DNA of 10,477 nucleotides, taken from NCBI GenBank assembly GCA_026770615.1, contig MU631708.1:12005-22481 (forward strand), given 5' to 3'. Position 1 is the stretch's first letter. The number at the start of each line of letters is the position of its first letter. The notes beneath the pieces are model-generated. The model saw only the letters and a program-made list of their open reading frames with translations, searched no databases and had not been told where the DNA came from. Positions 1-6,731 of this stretch are shown piece by piece. This DNA comes from Pavlovales sp. CCMP2436 (taxonomy: Eukaryota > Haptophyta > Pavlovophyceae > Pavlovales). The position numbers and the translations under genes were made by a program.

Positions 1-1082
1 CGATCCCGAACAGTGCAGCGCCAAAAATTGCAGCGCGGCCGAGCTTTTTTTTTTTTTTTTTTTTTTTTTTTGCGTGGTCCGTGAGGGGGAATACGGTTGA
101 GTGTGAGTCCGGGAGAAAAACAGGTTGAGGGATGAAAAGAGGGTGAGGATAGCGGCGCAGGGGTCCGCATGGCGTACACACGCGTTCAAGATAGAACGGG
201 CAGTGGGCAACATGCAGTGGGCAGCAGGCAGTGGGTAGCAGGCAGTGGGCAGTAGGCAGCGGCAGAGGGCAGCAGGTGGCGTGCAGCACCTCGACATTCC
301 GATCTGTGTAGTGCATGATGCCGAGAGCCGAGACTCCGTAGCTGGCCGATATGAGGCAGCTCGTGCCCAAGCTCATCTTGCCTGAGTATTATGATTTATT
401 ATGATTATTATTGTGTTGTGTGTTAGTGTGCATTATAAAATGTGTAATATGTATCTTGCCTGAGTAGAGCGAGAACGATTGTGAACAATTGTGTAGTAAC
501 TCGTGTTGACATCAGCAGGCCAATTCGGATCTTGGACCGAATCCGCGCCCGCCAAACGGGCGGTAACTGTGGGTGATGGGGAGGGAGAGTGTCTCTTGCC
601 TGAGTACCTGTGAAGCCAGAGGACTTCAAACTCGCGTTTGAGGTAGTGCGCGGTTAGCATCGTGCCGACGAGCACGGCGCGGGGGCAGGTGGGCTCGCGG
701 CAAGCGCCGACAAGCGTGGCCAGCGATGTGATGAGCCCGAGGGCGTAGAGAATTACCATGCCGAGGCGCGAAGGGATGTTGCCTGTTGCACCTGCAAACT
801 TGCTGTAGGCCAGGGGGGAGACCTTCTCCGACATGCCTGCTTGCGGGGAACGTCGAGGTGAAGAAGGGCGGGGTGGAGGGCGGGGTAAAGGGGGGCGAAG
901 GGCGGGGTGAAGGGTTGCACGCCCGGGCCCCCTCAAACGCGCATGGCTTCAGGTAACAGGCGCAGCGCAGAGCATGCTCGCGTACCCATGCTCACGACGC
1001 CCGCGATCTGGAGCGCAGTTACGCCAACGTTGAAGGGCGTTAGCGGCGGCAGAAACGCGTGGGCGATCAACGGAGCTCCCAT
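1..1082 (-). CDS. Steroid 5-alpha-reductase-family membrane enzyme, 5' part (4 exons, cut by window edge)
   Basis: Proposed exons on the minus strand are 1082-986, 836-600, 381-290 and 43-1, giving 156 residues before the edge. The start ATG (1082-1080) has A at -3 and G at +4. Seen: exon 2 carries AYSKFAG, IPSRLGMVILY, then LTAHYLKREFEVLWLHRYSG; exon 3 continues KMSLGTSCLISASYGVSAL; exon 4 opens with hydrophobic LGRAAIFGAALFGI. From family knowledge, the SKF, SR-GM, H-(F/Y)-KR-xxEVLF-H-(K/R)-YSG order is that of 3-oxo-5-alpha-steroid 4-dehydrogenase / enoyl-CoA-reductase-like ER membrane proteins, which reduce a C=C bond next to a carbonyl with NADPH. The substrate cannot be told. Full-length relatives are about 260-300 residues, so the catalytic C-terminal half lies outside. 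Intron 1 (985-837, donor gtacgc), intron 2 (599-382, GC-AG) and intron 3 (289-44, donor gtgctg) are inferred from frame and homology. The exon 3/4 junction is the least certain. Confidence 0.82.
45..71. repeat. 27-nt poly-T (poly-A on the gene strand)
   Basis: An uninterrupted run of 27 T on the plus strand. On the reductase gene strand it is poly-A immediately before the only AG (45-44) available as acceptor for exon 4. The pyrimidine-rich tract lies upstream of the poly-A. Confidence 0.95.
198..287. repeat. Degenerate minisatellite, unit about GGCAGTGGGCAGCA
   Basis: Successive variants of GCAGTGGGCAGCAG fill about 90 bp (for example at 200, 214, 229, 243 and 257). It lies within intron 3 of the reductase gene and has no coding content in the gene frame. 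Confidence 0.8.
376..606 (-). repeat. Three copies of a 13-bp direct repeat
   Basis: Copies of TACTCAGGCAAGA read on the minus strand lie at 606-594, 466-454 and 388-376. The second and third share one more base (a following T). Spacings are 140 and 78 nt. Chance recurrence of a 13-mer three times in 230 bp is very unlikely. The outer copies sit exactly on the inferred exon-intron junctions. Confidence 0.95.
382..599 (-). other. Intron 2 of the reductase gene: GC-AG intron bounded by direct repeats
   Basis: Removing 599-382 joins TCA-G to GC-AAG-ATG and restores an ungapped HRYSGKMSLGTSC stretch expected for the family. The donor is CAG|GCAAGA, close to the usual GC-AG donor, and the acceptor is ACTCAG|GC. 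The 13-mer TACTCAGGCAAGA (minus strand) covers the donor (606-594) and recurs across the acceptor (388-376), so any cut at equal positions within the two copies gives the same mRNA. A third copy sits inside at 466-454 and splits the intron into a 140-nt GC-balanced part and a 78-nt AT-rich part. An alternative GT donor (CACAG|gtactc) with the acceptor after GATGAG would also keep frame, but would lose the conserved RYSGKM residues. Confidence 0.7.
864..914. repeat. G-rich short repeats AGGGCGGGGTGAA
   Basis: Four variants of AGGGCGGGGT(G/A)(G/A)A follow each other. On the gene strand this is a C/T-rich stretch of reductase intron 1 just before its acceptor, so it probably serves as the pyrimidine tract. 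Confidence 0.7.
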
Positions 1083-1494
1083 GGTCCGTCCGTCCTTCCT
1101 TGATTGAACCAGAGCGATCGCTCCGCCCAGCTTCCACTTAGTCCGATTTTATTTAAAAGTGTGTCTTGCTCCTTTATTAGTTGTTTTACAAGCGCCAGCC
1201 CTTGAGCCCCTGGCACGAGAGGAAGGTGGACACACTGGTCTCTCACGCACAAGTCCTACCTCACTGTCGCGTCTCCTCATCACGGACGTGATGTACATGT
1301 AAAAAACACGAGCAGCAACGACAAAAAAAACCGTGATCTGTGCTTGCCAGGCAGGGTGCAGCTAACAAGGCCCGACGGGGATGTATACTAGGCCTGCTTA
1401 CCTCGTTGCAAGTACATGCGAACATAATTGAAACTCGGATTTAAATTCCTCCGCCAGAAAGTTGAGCGAAAAAGTCGAAACGACAGCACCCGCG
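1083..1494. promoter_or_regulatory. Shared spacer between divergent genes (putative bidirectional promoter)
   Basis: The 412 bp between the two start codons must hold the 5' UTRs and promoters of both genes. It is clearly less GC-rich than the exons and contains T-rich tracts around 1144-1190 and A-rich runs at 1299-1331. No convincing TATA box or other named element can be assigned. A stop (TGA at 1429) lies in the exchanger frame upstream of its ATG. Confidence 0.5.
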
Positions 1495-4186
1495 ATGCGT
1501 CGTGGCACCGTATTCGTCGCGCTAGCGGCGGCGCTCGCCCTCGGGGCGAGCGCCGCGCCGGCAATGGCGCAGCACCACCAGGCGCTCGACACGTACGCGT
1601 ACGCCGCGCAGGCCGCGAAGGCCGAGCCGACCGCGCAGGCCGCGAAGGCCGAGAAGCCTGAAAAGCCCGAGCCGGCCGCGAAGGCGTCCTCGGGCAGCAA
1701 AGGCAAGGCCGCGGCGCTCGCGGCGAGCAAAGAGGCGGAGGTTGTCGTGAATGAGGAGTTGGACGCCGTGCTTCTCGCCTTGAGCCCCACGCCCGCAGGC
1801 TTCGAACCTGACCCCGCGCACGAGAAGGACTTGGAGCACCGCAAGGTGAGCGCCCACGCGCCTCGTCGGCCCGCCATCAGAATTGCGAGCGCCTCGCGCC
1901 CGGCAGCGCCCGCACGCGGGCGAGGCATGAGGGCTGAACGTTGCGCGTCCCCCCCGCCCCCCCCCCCCACCGCAGGAGATGGAGGAGGAGGAGATCGAGG
2001 TGGTCGCGCTCAAGTGGACGATCGTGGTTGGCCTGGTCTGCCTGATCCTCACCTTCCTGATTGCGCACTACCTTGAGTCGCTCCACTTCGACTACCTGCC
2101 CGAGGCGGGCGTGGCCGTGCTGCTCGGCATCGCCGCGTCGGCCATCTTCAAGGTGAGTCAGCGTTTCCTGCCCTCTGTTCCCTGCACCGGGCCGCTCGCC
2201 TCGCCCTGTGTGGCACCTGCCGCATGCGCTCGCCCGCTCAGCATGCCCTGTCCCTCCCCGCCCCACCCCTCTCTCGTCCAATAGATGGCGCACGGCGGGA
2301 TGATGATGGCGGACATGCGCTTCGACTTTGAGTTCTTCATGATCTGGCTGCTGCCCCCCATCATCTTCGAGGCGGGCTACAACATGAACCGCAAGGCCTT
2401 CTTCGACAACATCTTCCCCACCGCGCTCTTCGCCTTCATCGGTACCGTCATGTCCGCCTTTACCGTGGCTGGGTTCATGGTCTATGCCGGCGAGGCGGGC
2501 ATCAGCCACCCGATGGGCGGCCTGGCCGCGCTGACGTTCGGCTCGCTCATCTCGGCGACCGACCCGGTGACCGTGCTCGCGGTGTTCCAGGCTCTCGGCG
2601 TGAAGGTCGACCTCTTCTCCATGGTCTTCGGCGAGTCCGTGATGAACGACGCGGTGGCCATCGTGCTCTCGCGCACCATGCTCTCGTTCAAGTACGCCGA
2701 GATCAACGCGGTCAACATCGCGCTCGCCGGTGTGCTCTTCCTCAAGGTGCGTGCCCTCGCTTGCGGTCACTGGGTTGTGTGTGTGTGTGTGTGTGTGTGT
2801 GCCGATTGTCGCTTGTCGCTTGCCACGCCTGATGTTAGGCTTCCTTGTGCCAAGATCCCTCCTGCGTACTTGCCCTTCTACGACCGCTGCCACTTTTCCA
2901 TCCGTTTTCACATCACCAGTGCCCGATGCACCTCTCCGCCTTTGCGTTCGATGCCTTCGAACCTGCAGATCTTCATCGGCTCGACCCTGATCGGCGTGCT
3001 CTTTGGCATGCTCTCGTCCTACGTGATGAAGCACGCGCACATGTCGCATCACGAGGACGCGCTTTTCAAGGAGTCCGTGCTCGTCGCCGCATTTGCGTGG
3101 GCCTCCTACTACGTCGCCGAGGCTTACGAGCTCTCTGGCATCGTGGCGATTCTCTTCTGTGGTATCGTTATGGCCAAGTACACGCGCGACAACCTCTCGG
3201 AACAGGCACAGACACTCACGTCGCGCACGTTCAAGGTTGTGGCGCTCCTCTCGGAGACTTTCGTGTTCGTCTACCTCGGCATGGCCGCTTTCGCCTTCCC
3301 GATCTGGGACCACATCGGCTGGGCCACCGTTGCGGTCGCGTTGTTCGCTTGCTTCGTCGGCCGCACGCACATCTACCTCTTCTCCTACATAACCAACTTC
3401 TGCTTCCGCAGCGGCCCGGATCCGGCGATGCCGCCGATCACTACCACCTACATGCACGTGATGTACTTCTCCGGCCTGCGCGGCGGTGTGGCCTTTGCCA
3501 TCTCGGCCGTCGGCTTCCAGAACATGGACTTCCCGGAGAACGGCGACTCGATGGTTGTGATGCAGACGACGCTCGTGATCGCGCTCTTCACCATCTTCTT
3601 CATGGGCGGCACCATCACTGACCTGGCAAGGTACACGGGCGTCCTCGAGCGGGACAACCCGACCATCGCGCCTAAGCACAAGACGCTCGTGCAAGACAGC
3701 ATGTTTGGCAAGATCGACAAGCTCACGATCCGCCCCTTCCTCACGCACCACCACAAGGGCGTCGACGCGGAGGTCGACTTCGACTACGATTCAAACGACT
3801 GCCGCATCGCAGCGCTGACGATTCAGAAGTCGTGGCGCAAGAAGTCGTCGCCGGCCTCGCGCAAGAAGGTTGCCCCGCTGCTCGCGTCCAAGGTCAAGTC
3901 GACGGATGTGGAGCTAGGAGCGCCCGCTGCATCCGCCGCGCCCGCCCAGCTTTCCACGGAAGATAAGGTGGACCAGCTGCGCATGCAGGTTCGTGCACGC
4001 TGATGCTGCTGCTGGGTGCGCGCGTGCAGATAAAGAGGCGCGCGTGCTCGCTCGCTGAACTCCTTGCTTGCCCCTCTGCTCCACGCGTTTATCCAGGTGC
4101 CAGGCGCAAGCTCGGACGACCTCCGCAAAATCCTGGCGACGACCGGCGGAGACATGGCCGCTGCGCTCAAGATTGCCAAAAAGTGA
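1495..4186 (+). CDS. Na+/H+ exchanger, CPA1/NHE family (NHE8-like), 5 exons, complete
   Basis: Exons are 1495-1845, 1976-2152, 2285-2746, 2969-3988 and 4097-4186; the product is 699 residues. All four introns (130, 132, 222 and 108 nt) are GT-AG and in phase 0. Residues 1-25 form a signal peptide ending APAMA. Residues 40-85 are Ala/Lys/Pro/Glu-rich. The exchanger domain (about 128-550) shows LPEAGVAVLLG, the inhibitor-region motif LLPPIIFEAGY (198-208), ATDPVTV (267-273), the ion-binding GESVMNDAVAIVL (292-304, with N297-D298 as in electroneutral exchangers), ELSGIVAILFCGIVM, the conserved GR (461-462) and FSGLRGGVAFAI (497-508). About 12 membrane segments are expected. The C-terminus has IQKSWRKK (615-622, IQ-like) and a short helical end encoded by exon 5. 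It should exchange Na+ or K+ for H+ across an endomembrane or plasma membrane; location is not decidable. The start is the first in-frame ATG after a stop, with G at -3. LPPIIFEAGY is closest to the NHE8/organellar type. Confidence 0.95.
2747..2968 (+). other. Intron 3 of the exchanger gene, frame-preserving
   Basis: The intron starts gtgcgt after FLK and ends ctgcag before IFIGSTLIG. Its 222 nt are a multiple of three without an in-frame stop, so unspliced RNA would add 74 residues, including a Val-Cys run from the GT repeat. The flanking protein aligns to NHE family members only when it is removed. Confidence 0.85.
2776..2801. repeat. (TG)13 microsatellite
   Basis: Perfect TG dinucleotide repeat of 26 nt inside exchanger intron 3. 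Confidence 0.95.
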
Positions 4187-4283
4187 GCAGGCACCCACCT
4201 GCTGTGGCCGCACGGGGTGGGGAGACCGCGCCTGTGGGTTTTGTCCACTGTGGGACTTGTTCCACTATTACAGATCCCACTTC

Positions 4284-4738
4284 CTGAGCCCAATCCTTTT
4301 CAATCCGTTGACAAAGGAAGTGGGCCGCACGGTCGCCGCGTACACTTTATTTCGTGCTCCGGACCTGAGCCTTGGAATCTATGGTCTAAAAGGAGTCAAA
4401 AGGCAAATAAATAGCGTCGACCCTTCGTTTATTGAGCCCGAAATAACTACTAATACGAAAAAATGCATATAAAAATCCTATTAGCGAAGAAAGGATTTTG
4501 GTCAGGAATGTGATGGTCCCATTGGCATTATTCTGGACCTGAGCTCAATCTTATTCAAATATTTCAATCTTTTGATTGCGAAATGAAAGAAGTCTGAAGT
4601 AAGCGGACGTGGGCCGCACTATAGCCGCGTACGGCATTTTTGGACTTCATTTCGTGCTCCGGAGCTGAGCCTTGGAATTTAAGGTCTAGAGAGGCTAATA
4701 TAAAGACTCGACTCGTCATTGAGCACGAAGCAACTCAT
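4284..4738. repeat. Diverged direct repeat, two copies in tandem
   Basis: Copy 1 (about 4284-4450) and copy 2 (about 4539-4738) share CTGAGC(C/T)CAATC, GTGGGCCGCAC, GCCGCGTAC, then ATTTCGTGCTCCGGA and CTGAGCCTTGGAAT, followed by GGTCTA and CATTGAGC/TATTGAGC. The offset grows from 255 to 300 nt through small indels. No reading frame is conserved between the copies. It fills the space between the exchanger stop and the foldback element, so copy 1 may fall in the exchanger 3' UTR (an AATAAA is at 4406). It looks like mobile-element or satellite debris. Confidence 0.75.
4472..4499. repeat. Perfect 8-bp hairpin
   Basis: AAAATCCT (4472-4479) and AGGATTTT (4492-4499) are exact inverted repeats around a 12-nt loop, 285 nt after the exchanger stop. 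A role in 3'-end formation is only conceivable, not shown. Confidence 0.6.
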
Positions 4739-4745
4739 GTAACAT

Positions 4746-5679
4746 ACTTTCCCGGTTCATTGGGTTTGTCGCTTTAAGTAACACTACGTATGGCGGCCTT
4801 CCTGACGTCCCCGCCGGCTGAAAAGTTAGGGCCCGGTTGCCTGGGACTTGGGGCACATTTGGCTAGATGACAAGGCCCACTAAGAATTAAAAATGAGCGC
4901 AAAAGAATTATTTAAGAACTAAATACATACGAAAAATTGCGATTTTTAAACTTTTGAGCACCCGGCCGCCTTCGCAGCAGGGACTTGAATCTCAGCCGCG
5001 CCTTGCCCAGAGGTGGTACCGATAGTGTGTAGGGGGGCCTAGTGCGTGCCGGAGATGCTCCCCGAGCGCGCCGTGTCGCCTTTGAAGCGCGCAGGTGCGG
5101 CCGTCGAGCCCTCGCTCGCCTGGGACGGGGTGCGATCAGGCGGGTCTTCAGGGAGAAGGGCACACGGCTCGTCTATGGGGCGTGCGACAAATCACCACCC
5201 CCCCTGAATGTCTGGGGACCGGGAGAAGGCCCTAGGAGCCGTCGCGCGCCTCATAGGCGAGCCATGGGCCCTTCTTCGTCGAAGACCTGCCTTATCGCAC
5301 CCCGTCCCAAGTGAACGAGGGTGGACGGCCGCACCTGCGCGCTTCAAAGGCGACATGGCGCGCACGGGGAGCATCTCCGGCACGCACCAGCCCCCCCTAC
5401 ACACCATCGGCACCACCTCTAGGCGTGGCGCGGCTGGGATTCGAGTCCCCGCGGCGTAGGAGGCAGGGTGCTCAATTTTTTTAAAAATCGCAATTTTTCG
5501 TATGTATTCAATTAATTAATTATTTTGCGCTGATGTTTTTCTTAGTGGGCCTTGTCACTGAGCCAAATGCGCTCCAGGTCCCAGGCGACTGGGCTCTAAC
5601 TTTTCAGCCGGCGGGGACGTCAGGAAGGCTGCCATACGTAGTGTTACTTAGAGCGACCAACCCAATGAACCGGGGGAGT
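4746..5679. mobile_element. Foldback / long-terminal-inverted-repeat element, non-autonomous
   Basis: Left arm 4746-5188 and right arm 5241-5679 are inverted copies, roughly 80-85% alike by eye, with a 52-nt loop. Matching landmarks are CCCGGTTCATTGGGTT at 4751 against its complement at 5659-5674, CCTTCCTGACGTCCCCGCCG, GACAAGGCCCACTAAGAA, ACATACGAAAAATTGCGATT, GCCGGAGATGCTCCCCG, and CGCCTTTGAAGCGCGCAGG. Identity is patchy around AT-rich indels. No transposase fits inside; open frames within it are palindrome by-products. No clear target-site duplication is visible beyond the arm ends. Transcribed, it would form one hairpin of over 400 bp. Confidence 0.9.
5435..5480 (+). other. tRNA-like B-box and T-run within the foldback right arm
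   Basis: GATTCGAGTCC (5438-5448) differs from the Pol III B-box consensus at one base. A run of seven T follows shortly after, at 5477-5483. The left arm, read on the minus strand, keeps GATTCAAGTCC at the mirror position. No complete cloverleaf or A-box was found. Confidence 0.35.
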
Positions 5680-6002
5680 TCTTAAAAAATACCCGTCCAT
5701 GGCGATGTGCGGTGACCCTCCTGGGCCCCGTCGTGCGGCCGGTTCATCGGCCTACAGTTGCCGAATGCGTCCTTTTATCATAAATAATAAATACCCTATT
5801 TGAAAAGATCCGGAGTGGGACCGATTGGCCATTAGGATGGTGACTAAGTGCCCCTCGGGCTGCACTGGGGGTGTGTTAGGCAGATCTGAGGGTACAAAGG
5901 CTGCTCCACACGCCCAGAATATGCGGCGAGCTCTCCGGTGTGGCGTGTAACACACTCTGCTGGCACGTGCGCCCACATACCCAAATTCGGCCTACATGCT
6001 GA
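5680..6002. other. Intergenic, nothing recognised
   Basis: No gene, RNA or repeat can be supported here. Short open frames exist on both strands (plus 5838-5950, minus 5752-5976) but show no recognisable motif. Confidence 0.5.
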
Positions 6003-6731
6003 AATTTCTGGGTTTTTTTTCAAGCGATTTCAATAGATTATAACGGACCAACGGTATGCGGCTATAGCCAAAGTCACCCCCGGGCAGAGGACGACCATCG
6101 TGAGGCGCTTCCCAAAGACAACAACGAAATTTATGCCCAGTTAATTTTTCAATATATGCATCTGCAGTCTGCTCCCCGAAACGGATATACAACAATAGCA
6201 CACCCACCGCAACAAGAAAAACCGAAACACACGCAAACCCCGGTCAAACCGCCCATTGGACCCACAAAGCCACCCAAACGAGATACACGCCACTTAGCAG
6301 AAGGGCCAACTTCTGAGAACAAACTCGAGAACAGCAAACAAAGGCTGAACCTAAGTAGGGCAACACAAACACACAAATCAAAGGAAGACAAGCGTCCCCC
6401 TTAAAAAAGATTCGCGGGAAATAAAAGGAGAAAGGACCACACGCAGAGCTGCCAGAACAACAGCAGCAGGGACAGCAGATTCCAGGAAATAATCATCCGA
6501 CAGGGAACAACATCAGAGGACAGTCGCAAGAAACCTCAAAGGAGAAAACAACAAGACCAAACACCTCAAAATAACAAACGGAAAAGTGACGCCTCTTCAA
6601 CTCCCAGCCCAAAACGGACAACACGATCAAGCACCCAAACACTAGAGCGAAACCAGGCGAAAGACACATGGCAAGGCCTCTGCCAAGACATAGCGGAGCC
6701 GAACCCTTCCCAAGACGTAAGGAATACATAG
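6003..6731 (+). pseudogene. 243-codon reading frame broken by one stop; basic, disordered product, unknown
   Basis: One plus-strand frame runs from just after a TGA (6000) to TAG (6729-6731) with a single internal TAA at 6402-6404. The only early ATG is at 6156. At this base composition about ten stops would be expected by chance, so it is or was coding. The upstream part reads like a folded segment (EIYAQLIFQYMHLQSAPRNG), followed by Pro/Lys/Gln-rich sequence (HPPQQEKPKHTQTPVKPP). After the stop comes a strongly basic, Ser/Thr/Gln-rich tail with NKRKSD and SPKRTTR, like nuclear-localisation or nucleic-acid-binding stretches. T-runs with AG (6013-6024) just inside its start and a GTAAGG at 6717 paired with TTTGCAG (6797) allow splicing, which could extend the frame by 16 residues to 6848. 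A retroelement ORF1/gag-like remnant is possible; no family is recognised. Confidence 0.4.

Noticed and set aside
198..287. CRISPR-like array
   Set aside because: Units are degenerate and contiguous without spacers; a minisatellite within an intron.
949..1137. 62-codon minus-strand frame at the reductase 5' end
   Set aside because: It is one frame off from the ATG at 1082 that yields the apolar N-terminus leading into the conserved exon 2.
1462..1494. Extension of the exchanger start upstream to a TTG at 1462
   Set aside because: A nuclear eukaryotic gene should start at ATG; 1495 is the first in-frame ATG and opens directly into a signal peptide.
1398..2052. Two Ala/Arg-rich minus-strand frames opposite exchanger exon 1
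   Set aside because: Mirror readings of Ala/Lys-rich codons in exon 1.
2845..3621. 258-codon plus-strand frame within exchanger exon 4
   Set aside because: Overlaps the clearly conserved NHE frame and gives an Arg/Leu-rich shadow product.
1877..3754. 625-codon minus-strand open frame opposite the exchanger
   Set aside because: It is a shadow of the GC-rich plus-strand exons; its Arg/His/Glu-rich product crosses introns and has no family motif.
4912..5459. Several 74-90-codon frames inside the foldback element
   Set aside because: They occur as mirrored pairs because the arms are inverted copies; Arg-rich, no transposase motifs.
5430..5465. Functional tRNA gene
   Set aside because: Only a T-arm-like segment with a mismatch is present; no A-box, anticodon arm or matching acceptor stem.
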